Assembly (NCBI RefSeq): GCF_022693705.1
Contig: NZ_CP094288.1
Location: 1,536,451 to 1,600,450 of the forward strand
DNA from: Infirmifilum sp. NZ
GTDB taxonomy: Archaea; Thermoproteota; Thermoprotei; Thermofilales; Thermofilaceae
DNA: 64,000 nucleotides
Direction of reading: 5' to 3'
Shown: positions 26,305 to 35,634 of the stretch, in pieces
Layout of the letters: each line of letters starts with the position of its first letter
Numbering within the stretch: position 1 is the first letter of the stretch
Translations under genes and position numbers: made by a program
The notes under the pieces: generated by a model
Seen by the model: only the letters and a program-made list of their open reading frames with translations
Databases searched by the model: none
Told to the model about the DNA's origin: nothing

Positions 26305-26730
26305 GCGCGCTGCGCACCGAGCCGCCGGCGGAGCGCGCCGGCAGGCCCTTCGTCGTGGTCCTCGCGAGGGACCGCAGGCACGTCGAAGAGAAGGCGGCGG
26401 AGCTCGAGCGCCTCGGCCTACCGTTCACCATCGTGTGTGGCGAGCGGCTAAACCACCAGCGCGTAGTCTACAGGGAGCCCAGGGGGAAGTGGGACACCAT
26501 AAACTTCGCCAGGCGGCTCGTCCCGAAGGACGCGGGCGTCGTCGTGCTCAACGACGTGGACACCAGGATCCACAACTTCTGGCACGCGCTCAGCCACCTC
26601 CACAGCGCCGACCTCGTCTACTGCAGGGTCGAGGTGACCCCAGGTGAAGTTCTACAGGATCGCGGTTCCAATCAGGGGGTTCAGAATCTTTCAGCGCGAG
26701 CTAACTTATAACCGAAGGAGAGGTAGCTAA
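26301..26730 (+). pseudogene. Frameshifted and truncated GT2 glycosyltransferase
   Basis: The first frame reads PFVVVLARDRRHVEEKAAEL, VVLNDVDTRIHNFWHALSHL and ADLVYCRVEVTP, the first half of a GT2 catalytic domain with its D-x-D. From about 26640 the similarity continues in the next frame as VKFYRIAVPIRGFRIFQREL and stops at TAA 26728. No acceptor-side half follows; the next GT4 gene starts 7 bases later. So this is a frameshifted N-terminal part. The start GTG overlaps the end of the MNT-HEPN gene by four bases, suggesting past translational coupling or recombination there. Confidence 0.6.
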
Positions 26731-26736
26731 AGCAGG

Positions 26737-27900
26737 GTGAGAGGCACGAACATACTCCTAGTCCCGCCCAACGACCTGATAAACAACGCCCTGCCGAACC
26801 GGCTTTACCACCTAGCCCGGCACTGGGCGGAGCGCCACAGCATCTACCTGCTGAGATACCCCAGCTACCCCATCTCGACAAGCATCGAAAGATTCCTGAG
26901 GCGCACAGACATCCTCCCCACCGCCAAGCCCGCCGGAAACCCCGGCACGTACTACCTCAAAAACGCGAAAGCCCTCTACGAGGCGCTGAAGAAAACCCTC
27001 GAGCGCGAGCCAGTAGAGGTCATCGTCCACGCGAACATCCTCCCATCGACGTTCGCCGTAAGGCTGGCCAGGAGGCAGGGGGTCAAGACAGTCTTCGACT
27101 ACCTCGACCACTACCCCGAGTCGGCGTCCGCCTACTACAGAAACAGGCTCGCAAAAAAGCTCGTGCACACGGCAGTCTACGCCATAACGATTTACAACCT
27201 GAGGAACAGTGACGAGGTGGTCACCGTATCCCACGCCCTGAAGCAACTCGTCGACAAGCACGCCAGGAGGCCAGCACACCTCATACCCAACGGCGTCGAC
27301 ACGAAGCTCTTCAAACCCACACCCAAGGAAACCGCGAGGAGAGAACTCGCCCTCGAGAACCACGACCCCATACTGCTCTACTACGGCTCAATCGCCGAGT
27401 GGATCGACTGGCAGGCACTACTCCAGCTCACAGCAAGGCTCAAGCCAAGACACCCCAAAGCACTCCTCCTCCTCGTAGGGAAAACCTACGGCCACCTAGA
27501 CCTCGAGATCAAGCAAAAAGCCAGGTCCCTGGGAGTAGAGGACAACGTCAAGCTCGTACCCCCACAGCCCCAGGAAAAGATCCCCACCTACATCTCAGCT
27601 GCAGACATAGTCTACGCGCCCTTTAAAAATATCCAAATGAACCTAGGCACACCTGTTAAGATTTTCGAATCTCTTTCCTGCTCTAGGCCTGTAATTGCAG
27701 CAGATCTTTATGAGTTCAAGCTGTGGTTTAAGGACTTTTTGCTGTACTACCGTGACATAAATGACCTAGAAAGTCTAACCCTACAGATTATCGACAACTA
27801 CGAAGAATACAGGAGCCTTGTGGAAAAGGCGAGGGAGTACGTCGAAATAAACTTCGATTGGAAAATCTTAGCACAAAGGTACGAGGAGGTTTTCTTATGA
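26737..27900 (+). CDS. Glycosyltransferase family 4, composition switches mid-gene
   Basis: The 387-residue GT-B enzyme begins TNILLVPPNDLINNALPNRLY. VFDYLDHYPESASAYYR lies at about 126, HLIPNGVDTKLFKPT is the linker, and LYYGSIAEWIDWQ starts the donor half. The donor Glu region is ADIVYAPFKNIQMNLGTPVK and KIFESLSCSRPVI at about 290-320. The first 870 bases are GC-rich like the upstream DNA; from about 27620 the coding sequence becomes AT-rich within one unbroken frame. The reading frame and motifs stay intact. It overlaps the 2-epimerase gene by four bases (ATGA). Confidence 0.84.
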   Translation: MRGTNILLVPPNDLINNALPNRLYHLARHWAERHSIYLLRYPSYPISTSIERFLRRTDILPTAKPAGNPGTYYLKNAKALYEALKKTLEREPVEVIVHANILPSTFAVRLARRQGVKTVFDYLDHYPESASAYYRNRLAKKLVHTAVYAITIYNLRNSDEVVTVSHALKQLVDKHARRPAHLIPNGVDTKLFKPTPKETARRELALENHDPILLYYGSIAEWIDWQALLQLTARLKPRHPKALLLLVGKTYGHLDLEIKQKARSLGVEDNVKLVPPQPQEKIPTYISAADIVYAPFKNIQMNLGTPVKIFESLSCSRPVIAADLYEFKLWFKDFLLYYRDINDLESLTLQIIDNYEEYRSLVEKAREYVEINFDWKILAQRYEEVFL

Positions 27901-29201
27901 GTTTAATGGTCGTCGCAGGTACGAGACCCGAGATAATCAAGCTAGCCCCCGTCCTATGGAACCTTCGACGCGAGGAGTACACCTTGGTGTGGAGCGGTCA
28001 GCACTACGACTACGAGATGAGCAAGGTCTTCTTTCAGGAGCTGGGAGTACCTGACCCCGACGTTGACTTAGGCGTCGGGAGTGGAAGCCATGCAGAGCAA
28101 ACCGCCAAGGCCATGATAGGACTAGAGAAAGTCATCAATGAACTCAGACCCAGAGTGGTCGTAGCGCTCGGCGACACGAACACGGCTCTGGCGGCAGCCC
28201 TCGCCTCCACCAAGTCACATGTACCCTTTGCTCACCTCGAAGCCGGCATGCGAAGCTGGGACAGAACAATGCCGGAGGAGATCAACAGAATAGTAGCCGA
28301 CCATATTGCAGACATTCTCTTCGCTTTCACACGGCTAGCCCAAATTTACTTGGTCCACGAGGGAATACCATACAGTAAGATCTTCGTAACTGGCAGTACC
28401 GAGGTCGACGTAATACGAAATTACGAAAGCGTAATCGATGAACGCGGCAAGGAATTAATCGAAGAGCATGGCTTAAACCCAGGAGAGTACGTGGTGGTCA
28501 CCGTTCATCGACAGGCTAGCACCGACGATCCGTCAACCCTTTCCCAAATAATCTCGGCACTAGTAGAAATTTCAAGAAAGTACAGGTTCAAGGTAGTTTT
28601 CCCAGTCCACCCCAGAACCAAGAAGGCCATACAGGCTTACAGCCTAGAGCAAGCACTCCAATCAGAAAACATTCTTCTACTACCACCACTCGGCTTCTTC
28701 GAATTCCTAGGCCTGCTTAAGCACGCCCGAGTCGTGCTCACAGACAGCGGCGGCGTACAAGTAGACACATGCACCTTCAAAGTACCCACCGTTATACTAA
28801 GGTACAACACAGAATACCCCGAGTGCATTGCCCTCGGAGTATCGGAGCTAGCAGGAACGCAGAAAGAAGATATACTATCCACCTTCGAGCGAGCCCTAAC
28901 AAAGAGAATAAGCAAATGCACGCAAAACCCATTAGGCGACGGGAGAGCCGGCGAAAGGATAGCTCGTATCCTCAATAAAGCAGACGTAAAAATCGAGGCG
29001 CCGGATCTAAGAACCTCGCCCCTCGTGCTTTACCGCTTAGTTGCCCAACCCCTCCCGGATGACCTAGTTCTAGCGTGGTACGACCGCCTCGGCTGTCCCT
29101 TGGCTCGCGAAAGCAGCCACTTCCTAGTGAGAAGAAAGCACGATCCACACCACTTTGATGAAACCATCTTTAGCATGTTCGAACAAAAACAAGAAAGCTA
29201 A
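27897..29201 (+). CDS. wecB: UDP-N-acetylglucosamine 2-epimerase (non-hydrolysing)
   Basis: About 434 residues from ATG 27897, which overlaps the GT4 stop as ATGA. Family motifs: VVAGTRPEIIKLAPV at the start, VVALGDTNTALAAALAS, HLEAGMRSWDRTMPEEINR, VTGSTEVDVI, VTVHRQAS, VFPVHPRTKK and LTDSGGVQVD. The non-hydrolysing enzyme interconverts UDP-GlcNAc and UDP-ManNAc, giving the precursor of ManNAc and ManNAcA residues. Typical WecB proteins are about 360-380 residues; here about 60 extra residues follow the usual end (from APDLRTSPLVLYRL). It feeds the glycan locus. Confidence 0.92.
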   Translation: MSLMVVAGTRPEIIKLAPVLWNLRREEYTLVWSGQHYDYEMSKVFFQELGVPDPDVDLGVGSGSHAEQTAKAMIGLEKVINELRPRVVVALGDTNTALAAALASTKSHVPFAHLEAGMRSWDRTMPEEINRIVADHIADILFAFTRLAQIYLVHEGIPYSKIFVTGSTEVDVIRNYESVIDERGKELIEEHGLNPGEYVVVTVHRQASTDDPSTLSQIISALVEISRKYRFKVVFPVHPRTKKAIQAYSLEQALQSENILLLPPLGFFEFLGLLKHARVVLTDSGGVQVDTCTFKVPTVILRYNTEYPECIALGVSELAGTQKEDILSTFERALTKRISKCTQNPLGDGRAGERIARILNKADVKIEAPDLRTSPLVLYRLVAQPLPDDLVLAWYDRLGCPLARESSHFLVRRKHDPHHFDETIFSMFEQKQES

Positions 29202-29377
29202 GTCATGCTTTCCCCACCGACAGTACTGATACTAAGCCACGAGTACCCCTACCTCTCTGAAGTAGAGGGTCATATACTTAGGAACAGTTAGTATGTCTTT
29301 TTTGGCATGAAATCAGAACGCATCGTTGCTAGCAAGGTTGATGAGAAGCATTATGTACTCCGTTCTAAGTGCATACC

Positions 29378-30283
29378 ATGACCTTAGTGAGCGTTATAGT
29401 TTCGACCAAAAATAATAGAATAACAATACCCTTCGTCTTAGATTCCATTAGAAGACTTTCTAAACAGTATATCGTTGAACTGATAGTAGTCGATGGGATG
29501 TCCGATGATGGAACGTACCAATTCGCCGCGAACTTTCTAGCTCAATTCAAGAACGACTTCTACAATGTCAAGCTTTTGCGCGACCCAGGAACCTCCCTCT
29601 CACTCTCACGTAACATGGGTTTCGTGCATTCAACAGGAGACTTTCTCGTATTCCTTGATGGCGACATGATCCTGCACCCCGAATTCGTAGAGAACTTCGG
29701 GAGAGTGCTCTCAGGCGAGTACGACGCCATCGCTCCTCGCCTTGAGGTTCTAAGACTCGAACGATTTACCTCGATCTTCAACGCGTTCATAGACGTAGTA
29801 TCCGAGGGAGAGCTGAACCTGAACAAGCCTTCCATAATTCCTCAAGCACGAATCTTCTCACGCAGAGCCCTAAGCAAGATACATGGCTATCCCCCGCTCT
29901 CCCGGTACTTCGGGGAAGACAGGTGCGCGACGGCCCTGGCAACGATTCAAGGCATGAAATACGTGTACATGCCCACGCTGAGGATAATCAAAGTCGATGA
30001 GCCCTCTTTCGCGGCGTACCTCAGAAAGCACATGAGATACGGGGAAGGAATAGAAAAAGACCTAACGAGCGGCGGAAGAAGAGTTCTCCGCGACTACATA
30101 GTTCTCAGGAGGCTAACTTACCTTAATCTAATCGCCCCATTGCTCTCAATGCTTTATGCACTAAGACTCCTGCGAGTTTCTCGCAGCGCCGGACTGGCAG
30201 ATTTCCTATCTGTATTTACGATGAAATATACCATTGACTTAGCAATGCTCATCGGAGAGATAAAAGGATTGATCAAACATTAG
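29378..30283 (+). CDS. Glycosyltransferase family 2
   Basis: About 301 residues with GT2 motifs: VSVIVSTKNNRITIPFVLDS, IVELIVVDGMSDDGTYQFAA, SLSRNMGFVHSTGDFLVFLDGDM, where DGD is the metal site, and a later SRYFGEDRCATALA holding the ED acidic pair. One or two weak hydrophobic segments near 245-265 could anchor it to the membrane. The start may be GTG 29369 or ATG 29378. AT-rich DNA. Probably transfers a sugar in assembly of the cluster's glycan. Confidence 0.84.
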   Translation: MTLVSVIVSTKNNRITIPFVLDSIRRLSKQYIVELIVVDGMSDDGTYQFAANFLAQFKNDFYNVKLLRDPGTSLSLSRNMGFVHSTGDFLVFLDGDMILHPEFVENFGRVLSGEYDAIAPRLEVLRLERFTSIFNAFIDVVSEGELNLNKPSIIPQARIFSRRALSKIHGYPPLSRYFGEDRCATALATIQGMKYVYMPTLRIIKVDEPSFAAYLRKHMRYGEGIEKDLTSGGRRVLRDYIVLRRLTYLNLIAPLLSMLYALRLLRVSRSAGLADFLSVFTMKYTIDLAMLIGEIKGLIKH

Positions 30284-30410
30284 ATGCTATTTGAAAGTTC
30301 TATACACGAATCTTCACACAGTAAAAATAACGCTACTGTCTCTAGGAGAATCAGGAAAATGCACGGCGCATAGGTGCCTTTGACTGGCACACATTTATAA
30401 AATAAGGTAT

Positions 30411-31097
30411 ATTATAGTTTTTTACGGCATTGATGGTAGTGGAAAATCCACGATAATACACTATCTTTCCAATGTTCTCAGAAAATGTTCATACAATGTT
30501 AAGGTCGTTAGGATGAGAGGTCATCATACAATAATGTATGTTCTTATACGATTTCTTTTCCGGATAAAGAGAATAGACTACAAATTTGCAAGAGGTAAGC
30601 CCCTGTACTTGAATTACATGGTATCAAAATATTTCAAAAGCAAAAAGTTCTATATTCTACTCGAAATTGCGGGAGTTTTAGTGTGGTTTATTGTGAAGAT
30701 ATTCCCTCTTGCAGTCTTGGCAACTTTATACAAGGACGAGATCTTAATTATAGCCGATAGGTATGTCCCTGATTTCGTAGTTTTGATGTCACTGACCTCA
30801 AAAATAAGTAACAACGACATGGTCAGGATTGCCCGTTTTTTAGAGAGGATCCAACCATTAAGGCCTCTCTACTTTTACGTTTATGCTGATCCCTCAATAG
30901 CATTAAAGCGAAAGTCTGAAGAACGATTAACCATGTCATTTTGCAATCTCATGGATACAAAATATCAGGCTTTAAATAAATTCATACATCCAGTGCTACT
31001 AATCGATACTACCAATAAGAGGCCTGTGGAAATACTTCCAATAATTATCAGAGAATTGAATAAACACGGTATTATATCGAGGTGCCCTGAGTCTTGA
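30411..31097 (+). CDS. P-loop kinase, thymidylate-kinase-like, with non-canonical start
   Basis: The frame contains FYGIDGSGKSTI, a perfect Walker A of the thymidylate-kinase type, at 30423-30458, upstream of the first ATG (30513). Going back from the P-loop the frame is open only to a TGA at 30381, and no ATG, GTG or TTG lies between. An ATT at 30411 would give M-IVFYGIDGSGKST, the normal family N-terminus, so I place the start there. Later motifs are ADRYVPDFVVL (lid region) and YADPSIALKRKSEER, giving 228 residues, normal for the family. Related proteins in archaeal glycan loci may phosphorylate a sugar or nucleoside. The next gene starts as TTG overlapping its TGA. Confidence 0.62.
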   Translation: MIVFYGIDGSGKSTIIHYLSNVLRKCSYNVKVVRMRGHHTIMYVLIRFLFRIKRIDYKFARGKPLYLNYMVSKYFKSKKFYILLEIAGVLVWFIVKIFPLAVLATLYKDEILIIADRYVPDFVVLMSLTSKISNNDMVRIARFLERIQPLRPLYFYVYADPSIALKRKSEERLTMSFCNLMDTKYQALNKFIHPVLLIDTTNKRPVEILPIIIRELNKHGIISRCPES

Positions 31098-32146
31098 ATA
31101 AGATACACAGAGATAATGTAGTGGCATTAAGAATCGTTGTAGATAATTGCATGGGAAAACTTAATCTAGAAGCGTTTCCAAGCATAAAAATCAAGGAAAT
31201 TTCTAGTAAGGTTTTCCAGATAGCTAAGGAAGGAAAAGTTTTATCATCTCTGCACACTTTGTTTGATTTATTTTCAGAAACTCATAGGTCGTATCTTAGG
31301 AAAAGAATAGAGCTAACACAGTTATACCTCAAACAGCTGAAAATGATAGCTGAAGAGCTAAACAGTAATGGAATAGAGTATTACGTTTTCAAAACCATTA
31401 AGCCCTTCCCCTACGATATGACTGATATTGATCTACTGTTTACTGATAAGGTCTCAATGCTTAAGGCTTCAACGATCATCATTGGAAAACTTGGGTATAA
31501 GGCAGTTAGCAAGGGAACCTATTCATTAACGCTTCGTAGAACGATAAATGGTTACGATATAGACGTAGATTTGCAACCTGGAATCTACGTTGGAACCCTT
31601 GGCTACATTAAAGTGATAAAGCTTAAGGAAGTAATCAGCGAATTAGGCTACTTCAAGGAAAGCATACATATTCTTAGACCAGAGCTAGAACTCGCAGTTA
31701 TAGCAGGACACTCTACCTTTAAGGATTTTTCAATAAGCTTAGCTAACGTTATGCATGCCGACTACATACTGGGAACAATTGATGAAGAAGCACTGCTATC
31801 CATACTTAGGTACAATATACATCTAGTTAAACCAGTTATAATAGTATATAGCATAGTTAATGCCTTAAAGAACGTTATTGAACTAAGTTCAGGTAAGAAG
31901 ACGATAAAGCCAGGGAACCACATTGAAGCATTGATTATAAATCAGCTCATGAAAGGCAGAGGCAACCTTGTTATACCACTTAAAGCATCTGTCGAAACCT
32001 ACTTGGATACGTTCCAAGCTTTTTTAAAATATCACGAGTATGGGAGTCTCTTAGAAATGATTAAATTACCTAGTTCTAGAGGAATAGGCATCCTATTTAG
32101 GAGAGTAAAATTGTTACCGTATGATAGTGATCCCATCAATGTCTAG
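31094..32146 (+). CDS. Nucleotidyltransferase family protein (NTP_transf_5-like)
   Basis: The 350-residue protein has EYYVFKTIKPFPYDMTDIDLLF around 95-116 and later YDIDVDLQPGIYVGTLGY. The D-I-D and D-V-D pairs fit the metal motif of the uncharacterised nucleotidyltransferases often placed in glycan loci (PF14907-like). The rest is helical. It starts at TTG 31094 over the stop of the kinase-like gene, so the two are coupled; kinase plus nucleotidyltransferase would fit activation of a sugar or polyol. The activated product is not known. Confidence 0.62.
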   Translation: MNKIHRDNVVALRIVVDNCMGKLNLEAFPSIKIKEISSKVFQIAKEGKVLSSLHTLFDLFSETHRSYLRKRIELTQLYLKQLKMIAEELNSNGIEYYVFKTIKPFPYDMTDIDLLFTDKVSMLKASTIIIGKLGYKAVSKGTYSLTLRRTINGYDIDVDLQPGIYVGTLGYIKVIKLKEVISELGYFKESIHILRPELELAVIAGHSTFKDFSISLANVMHADYILGTIDEEALLSILRYNIHLVKPVIIVYSIVNALKNVIELSSGKKTIKPGNHIEALIINQLMKGRGNLVIPLKASVETYLDTFQAFLKYHEYGSLLEMIKLPSSRGIGILFRRVKLLPYDSDPINV

Positions 32147-33362
32147 AAGGTTCAATATCGTTTACTCGCTTGAACCTAGGAACATACGAGATGTAAGTGT
32201 AGCATTTCTAACACTTGATTATTTTAACGATAATGTAATAGAGGGCCATCGAATTCTTTCTAAGAGAATTATTGATGCAGTTAAAAGAAATACGAGTTTA
32301 AGTACCTACATCTTCTCGCTGGAGACAGCACGAAATCTATTACCTCAAGAAAAGATCCATTTTAAACGACTTGTTCCAAGTGTTTGGGAGTGGATGACAT
32401 CAACATACAAGATTTTCGAGAAGTTGAAAACGGTTGATGTGGATATAGTTCATATCCTTTCATATAGTAGCGTCTTCCCAGCGCTTTTAAATAAATTGAC
32501 CCCGTCAAGAAGTAAAGACTTCAGAATAATCGCTCATATATATTATGGTCCAGATGCTTTTAAGCTTCTGCAATATAAATTTACAGAGCTTCTCCTTTTA
32601 ATGAAGTCTTTCGAAGCCGTGATAGCTACCTCTAAATTGCTTAAGGAATTTCTGGTAAAAAGAACAAAGCTAACAGATAAAATGACTTTCTACATTCCTC
32701 CCATAGTTCCAAAGAAGTTTTTTGATTTTGATTACAATTCATTAAGAAGTTCTACAGGAAAATACAAGAAACTCTTTGGACTTAAAGAAGATGATTTCGT
32801 AATATCTTACATCGGGCATATAACTCCTCAACGAGGCGTGTTCGAGCTTTTAAAGGCTTTTAATAAAGCACTAGGAAGTAATAGTCGTCTGAGACTAATT
32901 ATCTCACCCACTAACATAGTATATCAAGATTTATCGCTAGATTATCTTTCCATATTAGAAATGCTGATCAAAAAGTACGGCTTAAATCATAGGGTGCTGA
33001 TAGTCGAAAAACAAGACCCGATTCAACTATTCGCTATGTCAGATGTCCTTTTCTTAGGCTTCGATAAAACCTTCTTCTTTACTTTCCCCCCTTTAATAGC
33101 TTGTGAAGCGGTGGCAAGCGGAATGCCAGTCATCCTCAAGCAGTCTCCACTAGTATACGAGCTCTTTAGTACTGAAAAATCCTTACCGATTTACAAGGAT
33201 CTCGACGAGTTAACAGATATAATACTTGACTTAGCTGATAACAAAAATAGGCTCTCCGATATATCGCTAAGGGTTAAGGCCGAGGCAGTAAGAAAGTTTA
33301 TGCCAGAACAACTTGTTTCAAGATTATTAAAAGTTTATATGAGTTTAACAGGTGATTACTAG
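32121..33362 (+). CDS. Glycosyltransferase family 4, divergent
   Basis: The 413-residue GT-B protein has a variable acceptor half (VDIVHILSYSSVFPALLNKL near 110, AVIATSKLLKEFLVKRT near 175) and a donor half starting VISYIGHITPQRGVFELLKAF. The terminal region FPPLIACEAVASGMPVILK holds the E-x7-E equivalent (ACEAVASG). ATG 32139 is an alternative start. It overlaps the preceding gene by 26 bases and touches the next GT4 gene at the stop. AT-rich. Confidence 0.74.
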   Translation: MIVIPSMSRRFNIVYSLEPRNIRDVSVAFLTLDYFNDNVIEGHRILSKRIIDAVKRNTSLSTYIFSLETARNLLPQEKIHFKRLVPSVWEWMTSTYKIFEKLKTVDVDIVHILSYSSVFPALLNKLTPSRSKDFRIIAHIYYGPDAFKLLQYKFTELLLLMKSFEAVIATSKLLKEFLVKRTKLTDKMTFYIPPIVPKKFFDFDYNSLRSSTGKYKKLFGLKEDDFVISYIGHITPQRGVFELLKAFNKALGSNSRLRLIISPTNIVYQDLSLDYLSILEMLIKKYGLNHRVLIVEKQDPIQLFAMSDVLFLGFDKTFFFTFPPLIACEAVASGMPVILKQSPLVYELFSTEKSLPIYKDLDELTDIILDLADNKNRLSDISLRVKAEAVRKFMPEQLVSRLLKVYMSLTGDY

Positions 33363-34495
33363 TGAGGATAATCTATATAGGGCCAATGGATATTCCTATC
33401 CCCAGCGAAAAAGGCGCTGTAGAGGAAATAATATGGCAACTATCATTAAAGCTTTCTAGCAACGGTTTTAAAGTAAGCATATATAATCCTATAGCATCAA
33501 ATACGCTATCTAAAGTTTTCAAGAGCATTGTCTTACATGGTATTGATTGCGATAACTGCATTCTGCATTTTCACGATTTAATAGCATGCGGTAGCTATAG
33601 CTCTATAATTCGCTACAGCTACAAAAGTATTTTACTATCACTTCATTATCCCCCCTGGTTCGCTAGATCTAGTTTTCGCCACTTAGCACTACGTTTCCTC
33701 TTGAAGTATCTTAAATCTAGACAAACGATATTTGTTGCACCATCACGAGTAATCACAAACTGGATTAAAAGAAGAATAGGCGGCACTGCAGTATTCATAC
33801 CTAACGGGGTTGATACTTCAATTTTTAACCCGGTGAAAAGAAGCCTTGAAGTTCGAGAAAAAATGATTAAGGGCAAAGACGTAGATGTTTTAGTGTGTTA
33901 TGTTGCAAGAGTACATCCAAGTAAGAACCAGCTAGATCTTTTAAAGGCTGCTAGAATTCTTGTGTCTTCTGGTATTAAAAACTTTAGGCTTATATTCATA
34001 GGTCCTCTTCACGGACGATTCGGAAAACAGGGAGGAGAATTCAAATATTTTGAATCATTGCGCCAATATATTGAAAAACACAACCTTGAGAAATTTGTGG
34101 AGTTTTTAGGCGAGATCCCTCATCACGACGATGTGGCATCATATATGGCATCATGCGATATATATGTTCATCCATCTATAATTGAGGCGGCGGCCCCATT
34201 AGCAATATTAGAGGCTTTAGCGTCTGGATTACCTGTTGTTGCCTACAATCTAGTATACTATCTTGATTACCTGAAAAATCATGAAAATGCCATACTAGTA
34301 GATAAGGGCGATGTAAAGGCTTTAGCAGGGGCTTTAGAATCGCTAATAACCCAGCCTATACTAAGAAAGCACTTAGGGGAAAATGGGAGACGTTTCGCCG
34401 AAAGAGAGCTTTCATGGGAAAATATTGTGAAAAAGTACTATATCCCATTATATAATAAGCTCGAACAGAATACGTATTCCTCAGATCATGGCTGA
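33362..34495 (+). CDS. Glycosyltransferase family 4
   Basis: The 377-residue protein begins MRIIYIGPMDIPIPSEKGAV, has HFHDLIACGS, then AVFIPNGVDTSIFNPV as linker and VCYVARVHPSKNQLDLLKAA opening the donor half. The donor site is VHPSIIEAAAPLAILEALAS, with E-x7-E. Complete GT4 layout. It starts at GTG 33362 on the last base of the preceding gene and overlaps the next gene by eight bases; transcription as part of one long operon is likely. Confidence 0.86.
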   Translation: MRIIYIGPMDIPIPSEKGAVEEIIWQLSLKLSSNGFKVSIYNPIASNTLSKVFKSIVLHGIDCDNCILHFHDLIACGSYSSIIRYSYKSILLSLHYPPWFARSSFRHLALRFLLKYLKSRQTIFVAPSRVITNWIKRRIGGTAVFIPNGVDTSIFNPVKRSLEVREKMIKGKDVDVLVCYVARVHPSKNQLDLLKAARILVSSGIKNFRLIFIGPLHGRFGKQGGEFKYFESLRQYIEKHNLEKFVEFLGEIPHHDDVASYMASCDIYVHPSIIEAAAPLAILEALASGLPVVAYNLVYYLDYLKNHENAILVDKGDVKALAGALESLITQPILRKHLGENGRRFAERELSWENIVKKYYIPLYNKLEQNTYSSDHG

Positions 34496-35634
34496 GTCCG
34501 AAGACACCATAGCAGTCTTTACTTTTCCATTGCCTTCCCCAACCAATTATGCGCTACTAGCTAATCTAGCAACCATTCTTTCATGGGTATATAAACGAGT
34601 AATAATTATCACAGGCAGTTTTGTATCACATCTCCCTGATATAATAGGAGACTTAAAGTATTCTAATAAAAAATCTATTTACGTCTATGACTTTAAATAT
34701 AAGTTGCCCCCAAGAGGTGGCAATGCTAGTGTATTGACGAAGTTCTTCGCCTATGTTAGAATCCAGCTCAGCTTCATTGTTGCTGTGTTAAAGCTACGCT
34801 CTAATTTTAATACAGCGTTATTTTTCATCGGCGTTCCCGACATGCTTATGGTGTTGATCATTTTACGATTACTCAGAAAGAAGGTAGTAGTGTATTGATT
34901 AATAAAAAGATCCGTTCATGACTGGCCTTAGCCTTAAGTTAGCAATTAGACTATCTGATGCAGTTATTACAGAAATTATCGATCCGTCCTTCGAGGACCC
35001 GATTAAGTTGAGATACTCGAAAATAAGGCTACCGCTAGCACTAAGATTTATTGATGTAAAGAAGTTTAATATAATCAAGCAGATTACGGATAGATTCTAT
35101 GATATAGGTTTCGTAGGAAGGCTTGAACGAGAGAAGGGTATAGACCTATTAATTCCCGCCCTTAAATCCCTATACAAGGAGGGGCTAATGCCCCGTGTAG
35201 TTATAGTAGGAGATGGCAGTCTCAGAAATATAGTGGAAGCTTCATTATCGAACCTGCATGTTGATGTCATGTCGTATGTTCCTCATGAGAAATTACCTTA
35301 CATATATAATAAAATGAAGATCATAATTTTACCGTCGAGAAAGGAGGGTGTACCTACAGTTTTATTGGAAGCCCTAGCCTGCGGTGTCATACCAGTTGCC
35401 TCAAGAGTTGGAGGGATACCTTGGTTAATCCGGAAAGCTAATACGGGTATACTACTAGATGATCTTAGTTATCACAGTATCGCTAAAGCACTTAAATATC
35501 TACTAGGGCTCGACGTAATGAGGTTAAAGGAGATGTCTCAAAACGGTAGGAATTTCATTGAGAAGTTTTTAGTATTGGAGGAAGCAGTGAGGCGATACAG
35601 TTTAATTAAAAAAGTGCTAAAATACATACCATGA
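34488..35634 (+). pseudogene. Split GT4 glycosyltransferase
   Basis: Two neighbouring frames encode the two halves of a GT-B enzyme. The first (34488-34898) is an acceptor-side Rossmann half ending LRKKVVVY-stop (TGA 34896). The second (34918-35634) opens with LKLAIRLSDAVITEI and has IGFVGRLEREKGIDLL and LPSRKEGVPTVLLEALACGV, the donor half with E-x7-E. Reading through the TGA gives another stop within 40 bases, so at least two changes separate the halves. Possibly both halves are made and associate, but a decayed gene is simpler. The last bases overlap the start of the next gene. Confidence 0.58.
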
